Assembly: GCF_001693485.1 (NCBI RefSeq)
Contig: NZ_MAXC01000013.1
Span: 43,421 to 107,420 of the forward strand
DNA length: 64,000 nt
Source: Bradyrhizobium sp. LMTR 3
GTDB lineage: Bacteria; Pseudomonadota; Alphaproteobacteria; Rhizobiales; Xanthobacteraceae
Direction of reading: 5' to 3'
The translations under genes were made by a program, and so were the position numbers. The notes below the pieces were generated by a model. The model was not told where the DNA came from. It ran no database searches and was given only the letters and a program-made list of their open reading frames with translations. Below are positions 8,579 through 16,137 of the stretch, in pieces; positions within the stretch are counted from its first letter, which is position 1; each line of letters begins with the position of its first letter.

Positions 8579-10155
8579 CGTCTCCTGGTGCCGAAGACGG
8601 AGGAGAAGCGGGTGGCGCCGTGTGACGGCGCCTGCGGTCTCGGGGAAGGCGGCGGCGTCGGCGCGGGAGGCGGTGGCTGAACAATTGCAGCGGGCGCGCG
8701 ATCATAGGTGGTCCGCTGTTGTGACACCGCGGCGCGTTGCGGCACAGGTTCGAGCGGCGTCGGCGATATTGCCGCCCGGCTGCCGCCGCCATCCTTGCGC
8801 GAGGACATCCGCTTCATCTCCTCGCGAAGCGGCCACTTGGCTTTTTCGGCGGCGACCTGGACGCATTCGATCAATGCGGTGTTCTTGGCCTCGCGCCGGT
8901 GCGCCTTCATGTCGCCGTCGCGATAGGCGTTGAGGATGCGGAACTCCATCGGGTCGATGCCGACGAGATGCGCGAGCTTGTCCATCTGGCATTCGAGCGC
9001 AAAGTCCATCGCCGTGACGCCGAACCCGCGCATGGCGGTAGCAGGCGTCCGGTTGGTGAATACGCAATACACGTCGCCATGGACGTTCGGGATCGTGTAA
9101 GGGCCGGGCAGGTGGGCGACGCATTTGACGACGGCGTAGCTTGAAAGCCTTGTATAGGCACCGCTGTCGAAATAGGCGCGGATCTTCCGCGCGACGATAC
9201 GACCGTCGCGCATCACGCCGTCCTTGATGTAGATGCGCTCGGCGCCGCGCGGCGAGCCGAACTGCATCTCCTCTTCGCGGCCGAGCTGATAGCGCACCGG
9301 GCGCCCAGTCAGCATTGCGCCGAGAATGGCGAGCGGCTCGGTCAGCGTATCCACCTTGCCGCCGAATCCGCCGCCGACGGTCCCGCCGATGAAGTGGAAG
9401 GTGTTGGAGGGTACGTCGAGGATTTTGGCGCAGGTATCGAGCGAGAAGAACAGCGCCTGCGTCGAGGTATAGACGACATAGCGGCCGTTGGTATCGGGGG
9501 CTGCGATCGAGCCGTTGGTCTCGGTCGGCGCATGCTCGATCGGCGACATCTGATAGCGCTGCTCGAGCACATGGTCGGCCTCGGCAAAGCCGCGCTCGAC
9601 GTCGCCGAAGCGCAGCTTCTGATGATCGTAGACGTCATGGTAGACGAATGTGTTCTTGGGGTACGTCTCGTTGACGACGGGCGCGCTGGGTTTCAGGGCT
9701 TCCTCGACGTCGAACACCGCCGGCAGCGGCTCGTAGTCGACGCGCAGTTTCGCCATCGCCTCAAAGGCTTCACGCGGGCTGTCGGCGACGATGGCGACGA
9801 TCGGCTCGCCCTTGTAGCGCACCTTGTCGACCGCGAGCGACGGCTCGTCGTCCTTGCCGAAATTGATCAGGCTGAGCAGGGTGTTGAGATTACGCGGCAC
9901 GTCGGCCCCGCGAATGATGCGCCGCACGCCGGGCGATCGTTCCGCTTCCATCGTATCGATGCGGCGCAGGCGGGCATGCGCGTGTGGGCTGCGCAGTACC
10001 TTCAGATGGAGCATACCCTGCAGCTTATGGTCGTCGAAATAGGTCGAAGTGCCCGTGACATGGCCGAGCATGTCCTGGCGCTGCGTGCCTTTCCCGATCT
10101 CTTTCAGATTATCGTCACGCTCGTCGGCGAAGATGTCCTTGCGCAGTTCCAGCAT
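8575..10155 (-). CDS. Molybdenum hydroxylase large subunit, N-terminal half with proline-rich tail
   Basis: This 526-residue protein matches the N-terminal part of XDH-family molybdopterin subunits, with GGTVGGGFGGK and the active-site loop TPATAMRGFG. Form I CO dehydrogenase would have an AYxCSFR loop and form II AYRGAGR there, so this is more likely a heterocycle or aldehyde hydroxylase. After about residue 465 the family similarity ends, and a low-complexity tail rich in Pro/Ala/Gln follows (for example PPPPAPTPPPSPRPQAP). The start at 10155 (MLELRKDIF) is preferred over an upstream ATG at 10347 that lies inside the 2Fe-2S subunit gene. Together with the downstream gene it makes a complete large subunit. 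Confidence 0.87.
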   Translation of the reverse strand: MLELRKDIFADERDDNLKEIGKGTQRQDMLGHVTGTSTYFDDHKLQGMLHLKVLRSPHAHARLRRIDTMEAERSPGVRRIIRGADVPRNLNTLLSLINFGKDDEPSLAVDKVRYKGEPIVAIVADSPREAFEAMAKLRVDYEPLPAVFDVEEALKPSAPVVNETYPKNTFVYHDVYDHQKLRFGDVERGFAEADHVLEQRYQMSPIEHAPTETNGSIAAPDTNGRYVVYTSTQALFFSLDTCAKILDVPSNTFHFIGGTVGGGFGGKVDTLTEPLAILGAMLTGRPVRYQLGREEEMQFGSPRGAERIYIKDGVMRDGRIVARKIRAYFDSGAYTRLSSYAVVKCVAHLPGPYTIPNVHGDVYCVFTNRTPATAMRGFGVTAMDFALECQMDKLAHLVGIDPMEFRILNAYRDGDMKAHRREAKNTALIECVQVAAEKAKWPLREEMKRMSSRKDGGGSRAAISPTPLEPVPQRAAVSQQRTTYDRAPAAIVQPPPPAPTPPPSPRPQAPSHGATRFSSVFGTRRR

Positions 10156-10166
10156 AGCGGCGTCCT

Positions 10167-10646
10167 TTAGGCGCGGGCACGCCCGCCCGATGCGGCGGCG
10201 AGCACGGCGTTGATGATCGGCTCGTAGCCGGTGCAGCGGCAGATATTGCCGGAGATCGCCTCGATGACCTCGGCGCGGCTCGGCGACGGATTGCGATCGA
10301 GCAGCGCTTTCGCCGCCATCAGCATGCCCGGCGTGCAGTAGCCGCACTGGGCCGCGAACTGCTCCATGAAAGCGCGCTGCAACGGATGCAGGTTGGGACC
10401 GTTTTTCAGCCCGTCGAGCGTTTCGACGGCGCGACCGTTCACGGTTTCTGCAAGCGTCAGGCAGGAAAGATGCAGCTCGCCGTCGATCAGCACGCTGCAG
10501 GCGCCGCAGCCGCCCTGGCCGCAGCCGAACTTTGGCGTCATGTCGCCGATCAACTCGCGCAGCGCGACCAGCAGATTGACGCCGCCATCGACGAATAGCG
10601 CGACGTCGCGGCCATTGTGACGAAATTGCAAGGCGGTCTTGGTCAT
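10167..10646 (-). CDS. Molybdenum hydroxylase small subunit, 2Fe-2S protein
   Basis: This 159-residue protein has both clusters of the XDH-family small subunit. The plant-ferredoxin-type set is CGQGGCGACSVLIDG followed by a Cys in HLSC; the second set is CGYCTPG followed by NICRCTGY. It carries electrons from the Mo centre to FAD in the partner encoded just upstream. The gene lies 6 bp after the FAD subunit gene and 11 bp before the large subunit gene, so the order on the transcript is FAD, FeS, Mo(N), Mo(C). Length and motifs are normal for the family. Confidence 0.93.
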   Translation of the reverse strand: MTKTALQFRHNGRDVALFVDGGVNLLVALRELIGDMTPKFGCGQGGCGACSVLIDGELHLSCLTLAETVNGRAVETLDGLKNGPNLHPLQRAFMEQFAAQCGYCTPGMLMAAKALLDRNPSPSRAEVIEAISGNICRCTGYEPIINAVLAAASGGRARA

Positions 10647-10652
10647 GAAGGC

Positions 10653-11471
10653 TTACTCCAGGCCGGACAACAGGCGGCGAAGATGAACGCCGACGATCTC
10701 GCGGCGATACCAGGCGCTGCCAAGGGCATTATCTGTCGGTGACACGCCTTCGGCGGCTACCGCCGCAGCAGCGTTGATTGCCGCATCGTCAAGCGCGCGT
10801 CCCTCCAGGGCGCGCTCAGCGGCCCTGGCGCGAATTTGCGTCGCGGCCATCGAGCCGAGCGCGATGCGCGCACCTGAAATGCGGCCGCCGCTCGAAGGCA
10901 GGTGCGCCGCCAGCGTGATCACCGAGCCGCCCTTCGGCTTGATGCGGGCGATCTTGCGATAGCGGAAGGCGTCAGTGCTTGCCGGCCGCTGGCACGAGAC
11001 GGCCAACACGAGCGCGCCGCTCTGCCGTTCGCGCGATTGCAGGAATTCTTCGATAGGCATGTCGCGGGCGCCAAGACCGCCCTGGACGGAAACTGTCGCA
11101 TCGAGCGCCAGCAGGGCGACGGTGAAGTCGCCGTAGGGGCTGGGCGCGAACAGATTGCCGCCCACCGTGCCCATGTTGCGCACGGCCGGCCCGCCGATCG
11201 AACGAGCCGGCGCGTGCAGAAAGGCGAGTTCGCGCTCGGCCAGAATTCTCGCAAAGGTGACGCCGGCGCCGATCGTGACGCGCGAGCTTGCGACGTCGAT
11301 GCGGGTCAGCGCCAGGTCGGTCGCGCGCACGACGGTTGAGATCGAGACATCGCCCTCGTTGAGGGCGCGCATGACGAGCGTGCCGCCGCCGAGATAGCGC
11401 GCGCTGCGGTCGGACGACAATGCCGACGCCGCCTCGCCAAAATTCGCGAATGTTTTCACCGTGACGGGCAT
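10653..11471 (-). CDS. Molybdenum hydroxylase medium subunit, FAD-binding
   Basis: This 272-residue protein has the two FAD-pyrophosphate motifs of the XDH/CoxM family, YLGGGTLVMRA near the start and NMGTVGGNLFAPSPYGD in the middle. It receives electrons from the 2Fe-2S subunit and passes them to an acceptor. The length is typical of stand-alone CoxM-type subunits. It follows the SRPBCC gene by 16 bp. A separate XdhC/CoxF-type cofactor insertion gene is not present in the visible operon. Confidence 0.92.
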   Translation of the reverse strand: MPVTVKTFANFGEAASALSSDRSARYLGGGTLVMRALNEGDVSISTVVRATDLALTRIDVASSRVTIGAGVTFARILAERELAFLHAPARSIGGPAVRNMGTVGGNLFAPSPYGDFTVALLALDATVSVQGGLGARDMPIEEFLQSRERQSGALVLAVSCQRPASTDAFRYRKIARIKPKGGSVITLAAHLPSSGGRISGARIALGSMAATQIRARAAERALEGRALDDAAINAAAAVAAEGVSPTDNALGSAWYRREIVGVHLRRLLSGLE

Positions 11472-11487
11472 GGCTTCGCCTCTGCTT

Positions 11488-11931
11488 TCATGCAGCCTCC
11501 TTCAGGTGCCGTCGAATGGCGTCGAAGCCGGCTTGATAGATCTGTTCCGCAACCATCTGCGTCAGCCGCTCGGCATCGGCAGGCCGCGTGGTGAACCTGG
11601 ATTCCCAATGCCAAAACGTGCGGTCACCGTCGGTGACGGGCAGCAGGCGGACATGGGCGACATAGTTGAACATCGGGATCGGCGTATCGAGCAGGCAATA
11701 GCTGAAGGTCTGTTCGAGGTCGGACAGGGCGAGCAGTTGTTCGCGCAGCTCCGAGCCGTCCTGCAGCTTGAAGCGACGTACGCAGCCGATCTTGTCGGCG
11801 GCCTGCGCGCGCTCGATCGTGCTGGTGGCGACCTCAGGGTGCCAGCGGTCGTGGCCGTTGAAATCGCGCAGCACGTTCCAGACCGCTGATGTCGGCGCGT
11901 CGAGGATCGTGCTTTTGACGATATGCGGCAA
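11488..11931 (-). CDS. SRPBCC-family protein (CoxG-like), paralogue B
   Basis: This 147-residue START/Bet v1-fold (polyketide cyclase/SRPBCC) protein contains AVWNVLRDFNGHDRWHPEV and DKIGCVRRFKLQDG. I chose TTG 11931 as the start because GGAGG sits six bases upstream and the residues after it match the sister gene's N-terminus; an ATG at 12015 lies inside the upstream gene. The stop of that gene is at 11933, so the two are back to back. CoxG-type SRPBCC proteins accompany molybdenum hydroxylases and may bind hydrophobic ligands or tether the enzyme to the membrane. It is clearly a paralogue of the gene immediately upstream. Confidence 0.83.
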   Translation of the reverse strand: MPHIVKSTILDAPTSAVWNVLRDFNGHDRWHPEVATSTIERAQAADKIGCVRRFKLQDGSELREQLLALSDLEQTFSYCLLDTPIPMFNYVAHVRLLPVTDGDRTFWHWESRFTTRPADAERLTQMVAEQIYQAGFDAIRRHLKEAA

Positions 11932-11932
11932 G

Positions 11933-12370
11933 CTAGCCTCCGAAAGCGCGCTTGAGCGCGTCGAAACCGCCCTGGAATACGCCGCTGCCGATGTTGCTGA
12001 CGAGCTCGTTTTCACGCTCGGGCGCGCAGTCGAATTCGGCGGTCCATTCCAGAAAAGTCTGGTCGCCGTCGGTCACGGGCGTCAGCCGCAGCGTTGCGAC
12101 GTAGTTCTCCACCCCCATCGGCGACTCCAGGATGGAGTAGGTGCAGAACATGTCGTAGTCGGAGAGCCCGAGCAGCTTTTCGCGGATACGATCGCCATTG
12201 CGCAGGCGAAAGTCGCGCACGCATCCGATCTTGTCCGCGGGCTCGCCGCCCTCGATGCGGCTCTCCGCAATCGCGGGATGCCAGTTCGGCAGCCCGTTGA
12301 AGTCGCGCACGCGCGCCCAGACGCGGTCGTTGCGGGCGTTGACGACAGTGGAAACGTAGACCCGGGCCAT
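11933..12370 (-). CDS. SRPBCC-family protein (CoxG-like), paralogue A
   Basis: This 145-residue START-fold protein has the same core as its neighbour: RVWARVRDFNGLPNWHPAI, then DKIGCVRDFRLRNGD and LRLTPVTDGDQTFLEW. The shared DKIGCVR(D/R)F and VTDGD(Q/R)TF blocks indicate a tandem duplication. It starts at ATG 12370, 9 bp downstream of the flotillin gene's stop. As with CoxG proteins, it probably acts in delivery, anchoring or ligand binding for the hydroxylase. It could also be a small cyclase or hydrolase on the pathway. Confidence 0.87.
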   Translation of the reverse strand: MARVYVSTVVNARNDRVWARVRDFNGLPNWHPAIAESRIEGGEPADKIGCVRDFRLRNGDRIREKLLGLSDYDMFCTYSILESPMGVENYVATLRLTPVTDGDQTFLEWTAEFDCAPERENELVSNIGSGVFQGGFDALKRAFGG

Positions 12371-12379
12371 GGCGTGCTC

Positions 12380-15277
12380 TCAACCCTTCTTGCGCGGTCC
12401 ACGTTCGGCGGGAGGCTCGCCCGCGGCGGGGGGCGAAGCAGGCGCGTCAGGTTTGCCCTGGCCGCCCTTGCGCGTTGCTTCCTTGATACCCTGCATGTCG
12501 CGCGCCTCGCGGATTAGACCGGGCATCCTGGCGAGGCTGCCGCCCTCGACGCCGATGTCAGAAAGGATCGAGTCGATCAGCGGCGCCTGCACCCGGTAGC
12601 GCAGCGCCGAGTCGATCACTTCGTCGGTCGCGCTGCGGCCGCCATTTCCGCCGCCTCCGTTGCCATTGAGGCCGTCGACCTGGAGGATGCGGATGCCCTC
12701 GATTTTCTCCATCGGCTTGACGCTCTCGCGCACGATGCCCTCGATCCGGTCGAGCAGCTTGCGGCGGAACAGCGAGTAGCGCGCCTGGTCGGTGAGCACG
12801 TTCTCCGCTTCGTTGAGCAACCGCTGCGCCTCGGCTTCGACCGCGGCGCGCACGCGTTCGGCGTCGGCAGCGATACGGGTCTCCTCGGCCCGCTTCTCCG
12901 CCAGCAGCACCTCGACGGTCTTTTGTCGTTTGGCGATCTCGCTTTCGCGGGCGGTGACGACGCGCTCGGCCGCTTCGGTCGCGCGCACCCGCGCATCCTC
13001 GGCGGCCACCTTGGCGGCGGACTCCTCCAGTGATTTCTGGTACAGGGTGATGGCCTTTTCCATCAGCGCCGTTTCGACGTCCTTTTCGCGATTGACCTCG
13101 AGTTTCCGCAAGTCCCGCTCGCGGCCGATACGGGCTTCGTCGAGGCCGCGGTCGGAGGCGATGCGCGCCCGCTCGACTTCCTCGCGGGAAGCGATCTCGG
13201 CTTCCTGCAGCGCCTGGACACGGCCGACTTCGAGCTGCTCGATCGCGCGCCGGCGAGCGAGCCGGGCGGCCTCCAGCGCCTGTTCACGCGAGACGTCCGT
13301 CGTCTCGACTTCCTTGCGCGCGTTGATCTCGGCCTGCTTGACCTGGCGATCGGCGTCGATGCGCTCGGAGCGCTTGGCGGCGAGCGCAATCACGCGCTCC
13401 TCGTCGGCGATCTCGACCGCCTTCTTCTGGTCGATGTTGAGCACCTCGCGGGTCTTCGACGAGGCGATACGCTCGGCTTCGAGCGCCAGCTCGACCTCGA
13501 CGCGGCGCCGCTCGATGGCGTCACGCCGCTTGAGTTCGGCGGCTTCGATCGATTCGGTGCGATCGATCTCGAGCCCCCTGGTTTCCTTCTCCGCCCGGAT
13601 ACGCTGGGCGGCGATCACCTTCTCCTGGGCAATGCGCGCGGCCTCGATGGCTTCGCGCGAGGCGATATCGGCCTCCTCGATGGCGCGGTTGCGCGCAATT
13701 TCGAGCGAGCGAACGCGCTCTTCCTGGGCAATACGTGAAGCTTCGGTCGCCTCTCGTGCGGCGATCCCGGCGACCTCCAGTGCCTGGTTGCGCTCGATTT
13801 CGAGCTTGCGCGTGGTGTGCTCGGCGCCGATCCGCTCCGCCGCGAGGGTGCGCTCGCGGGCGATCCGCGCGGCTTCCACGGCCTTCTGCGCCTCGATCTC
13901 CGCTTCCTGGATGGTGCGGACCTGCTGGATTTCCAGCGAGCGGGTACGCTCGTCGGAGGCGATACGTTCGACGTTGACGATGGTGGTTTGGGCAATGCGG
14001 GCCTTCTCGGTGGCCTCGCGCGCCGCTATTTCGGCTTCCTCCACCGCGCGGGTCCGTTCGATCTCGCGCCTTCGGGTTTCTTCCTCGTTGGCGATCCGCG
14101 CGTCGGTGACGGCACGGTCCTGCTGGATGCGCGCCTTTTCGATCGCTTCGCGTGCCGTGATCTCGGCTTCCTCGACGGTTCGCGTGCGCTCGATGTCGCG
14201 CTGCCGCACCTCGCGCTCCGAGGCGATGCGCGCGGTATCGACCGCGCGCTGATTGGCGATCTTGGCTTTTTCGATTTCCTCGCGCGCCAGCAGTTCCTTT
14301 TCCTCGACCGCGCGGGTGCGCTCGATCTCGCGGTGCCTTGTTTCGCGCTCGGAGGCGATCCGCGCTTCGGCAATGGCGAGCTCGTTGGCGATCCGCGCCT
14401 TCTCGATCGCCTCGCGGGCGGAAATTTGCGCTTGCTCGGCCTCGGTCTCGCGCAACGCGCGCTCGCGAGCTACTTCGGTGCGCTGCAGCGCCCGGCGCAT
14501 CTCGATGTCGCGCTCCTGTTCGAGGCGGGCGGTCTCGCTCTCGCGCTCGATCTCCAAGGCCTGCCGCTCGGCATCGAGGTTGCGGGCGCGGATCTTGATC
14601 ATCGAATCCTGTTCGATGTCGTTGCGCAGCTTGCGCTTGGCCTCGATGTCCTCCATCAGCCGGGTGAGGCCCTCGGCGTCGAAGCGGTTCGACGGATTGA
14701 AATATTCCAGGTCCGTCTGGTCGAGATCGGTGATGGCAACCGACTCCAGTTCAAGTCCGTTCTGGGCCAGCGCTTCGGCAGCGGCAGCTTTCACTCGCGC
14801 GACATATTCGCCGCGCTGCTCGTGCATCTGCTCCATGGTCATTTCGGCGGCGACTGACCGGATCGCCGAGACGAACTTGCCGGAAAGCAGGGCGTGCAAC
14901 TGCCCCGGCTCGAGCGTGCGCCGTCCGAGCGTGGCGGCGGCGATCGCGACGGCTTCACGGGTCGGCTGCACGCGCACGTAAAAATCGGCCTCGATGTCGA
15001 TACGCATGCGGTCGCGGGTAATCACCGCGTCATGCTTGGCCCGCACGATGCCCATCGGCAGCACGTTCATATTGACGGGCGTGTAGTCGTGAATGAACGG
15101 CAGCACGAAGGCGCCGCCGTTGATCACCACGCGCTCGCCCAAGAGACCGGTGCGGACGAAGGACACTTCCTTCGACGATCGGTGATAGAGCCAGTTCACG
15201 ACATAGACGACAATGGCGATCACGACGATCGCGACGATCAGCCAGAGGATCAATTCGCCAACCAGAGTCCCCGACAT
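12380..15277 (-). CDS. Giant flotillin-like SPFH protein with long hendecad coiled coil
   Basis: This 965-residue protein has an N-terminal membrane segment (about residues 8-29), then an SPFH/band-7 region (about 38-190) and an extremely Glu/Arg/Ala/Ile-rich helical region (about 210-830). The C-terminal tail is Gly/Asn- and Pro-rich. The helical part contains five consecutive 44-residue units beginning at residues 305, 349, 393, 437 and 481, each with ARIASE..R...IERTR-like spacing, and related units at 558 and 602. Flotillins form membrane microdomain scaffolds; many are around 450-700 residues, so this one is long. GGGAGG precedes the ATG. It lies inside the hydroxylase/transport operon, so it may scaffold that membrane-associated system. 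Confidence 0.9.
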   Translation of the reverse strand: MSGTLVGELILWLIVAIVVIAIVVYVVNWLYHRSSKEVSFVRTGLLGERVVINGGAFVLPFIHDYTPVNMNVLPMGIVRAKHDAVITRDRMRIDIEADFYVRVQPTREAVAIAAATLGRRTLEPGQLHALLSGKFVSAIRSVAAEMTMEQMHEQRGEYVARVKAAAAEALAQNGLELESVAITDLDQTDLEYFNPSNRFDAEGLTRLMEDIEAKRKLRNDIEQDSMIKIRARNLDAERQALEIERESETARLEQERDIEMRRALQRTEVARERALRETEAEQAQISAREAIEKARIANELAIAEARIASERETRHREIERTRAVEEKELLAREEIEKAKIANQRAVDTARIASEREVRQRDIERTRTVEEAEITAREAIEKARIQQDRAVTDARIANEEETRRREIERTRAVEEAEIAAREATEKARIAQTTIVNVERIASDERTRSLEIQQVRTIQEAEIEAQKAVEAARIARERTLAAERIGAEHTTRKLEIERNQALEVAGIAAREATEASRIAQEERVRSLEIARNRAIEEADIASREAIEAARIAQEKVIAAQRIRAEKETRGLEIDRTESIEAAELKRRDAIERRRVEVELALEAERIASSKTREVLNIDQKKAVEIADEERVIALAAKRSERIDADRQVKQAEINARKEVETTDVSREQALEAARLARRRAIEQLEVGRVQALQEAEIASREEVERARIASDRGLDEARIGRERDLRKLEVNREKDVETALMEKAITLYQKSLEESAAKVAAEDARVRATEAAERVVTARESEIAKRQKTVEVLLAEKRAEETRIAADAERVRAAVEAEAQRLLNEAENVLTDQARYSLFRRKLLDRIEGIVRESVKPMEKIEGIRILQVDGLNGNGGGGNGGRSATDEVIDSALRYRVQAPLIDSILSDIGVEGGSLARMPGLIREARDMQGIKEATRKGGQGKPDAPASPPAAGEPPAERGPRKKG
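13340..14365 (-). repeat. 132-bp tandem coding repeats in the flotillin gene
   Basis: The 44-residue protein repeat (four 11-residue turns) corresponds to a 132-bp DNA period over about residues 305-646. The units have diverged at the DNA level but the phase is exact for five units (starts at residues 305, 349, 393, 437, 481). The next recognisable unit starts 77 residues later, still a multiple of 11. This indicates growth by internal duplication in hendecad steps. Confidence 0.8.
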
Positions 15278-15301
15278 CTCTTCCTCCCTTTGGTCTCGGC
15301 G

Positions 15302-16135
15302 TTACCGCGCGCCGATCGCCTTGAATTTGCGTACCTGCTCGGTGAGCGCGCGCTCCACCGGCAGGCGCTCCATTGAGGAGGCGCCATAAAAGCCGTGGCA
15401 TTTGCGCGTGTGTTTCATGATGAAATCGGCGTCGGCGGGCTCGGCGATCGGGCCGCCATGGGCCAGGACCAAAATGTCCGGATTGACGCTGAGCGCGGCT
15501 GCCGCCCAGGTGTCGATCTGTTCCGGGCAGTCTTCGAGCTTCGGCGCGGTATGGGCACCGATCGCGCCGCCGGTGGTGAGGCCGAGATGGCAGACGATGA
15601 TGTCGGCGCCCGCGATCGCCATCGCGGCGGCTTCGCTCTCGCTGAACACATAGGGCGTCGTCAGCATGTCCTTGTCGCGCGCCTTGGCGATCATATCGAT
15701 CTCCAATGCATAGGACATTCCGGTTTCCTCGAGATTGGCGCGGAATACGCCGTCGATCAGGCCGACGGTCGGAAAGTTCTGCACGCCGGCAAAGCCCAGC
15801 GCCTTCAACTGATCGAGAAAGCTGTCCATGTCGCGGAACGGATCGGTGCCGTTGACACCAGCCAATACCGGCGTCCGGGTGACGACGGGGAGCACTTCGC
15901 CGGCCATCTCCAGCACGATCGCGTTGGCGTCGCCATAGGGCATCAGCCCGGCGAGGGAGCCGCGTCCTGCCATGCGGTAGCGGCCGGAATTGTAGATCAC
16001 GATCAGGTCGACGCCGCCGGCTTCCTCGCATTTGGCCGATAGGCCGGTGCCGGCGCCGCCGCCGACGATCGGCTCGCCCTTGGCGGCCATGTTGCGAAAC
16101 TTCTTCAGGATGGCTGAACGTTCGAACTTCGCCAT
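15302..16135 (-). CDS. Phosphoenolpyruvate hydrolase-like TIM-barrel protein (Tm-1 C-terminal domain type)
   Basis: This 277-residue TIM-barrel protein has [43 protein letters not shown] and [17 protein letters not shown], features of the family annotated as phosphoenolpyruvate hydrolase-like. In plants the same domain forms the C-terminal half of the Tm-1 protein, whose N-terminal half is the UPF0261 domain; here UPF0261 is encoded by the adjacent gene as part of a fusion. The start at 16135 ([13 protein letters not shown]) lies 2 bp after the upstream gene's stop. The biochemical function of the bacterial pair is unknown to me. A longer open frame to 16744 is only an overlap with the upstream gene. 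Confidence 0.85.
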   Translation of the reverse strand: MAKFERSAILKKFRNMAAKGEPIVGGGAGTGLSAKCEEAGGVDLIVIYNSGRYRMAGRGSLAGLMPYGDANAIVLEMAGEVLPVVTRTPVLAGVNGTDPFRDMDSFLDQLKALGFAGVQNFPTVGLIDGVFRANLEETGMSYALEIDMIAKARDKDMLTTPYVFSESEAAAMAIAGADIIVCHLGLTTGGAIGAHTAPKLEDCPEQIDTWAAAALSVNPDILVLAHGGPIAEPADADFIMKHTRKCHGFYGASSMERLPVERALTEQVRKFKAIGAR

Positions 16136-16137
16136 GG

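Noticed and set aside
7550..10155. Split molybdopterin subunit as a broken pseudogene
   Set aside because: The halves are joined by an ATGA overlap, both keep all key motifs, and the break is in a loop between halves, so a functional split is more likely.
8575..10155. Form I or II CO dehydrogenase large subunit (coxL)
   Set aside because: The active-site loop reads AMRGFG, not AYxCSFR or AYRGAGR, in spite of Cox-like accessory genes.
12792..14252. 486-residue plus-strand frame opposite the flotillin gene
   Set aside because: It is the antisense of the Glu/Arg/Ala repeat region, giving a Ser/Arg-rich low-complexity protein with no family features.
13340..14365. CRISPR-like array
   Set aside because: The period is 132 bp, coding and diverged, with no unique spacers; it is a protein repeat.
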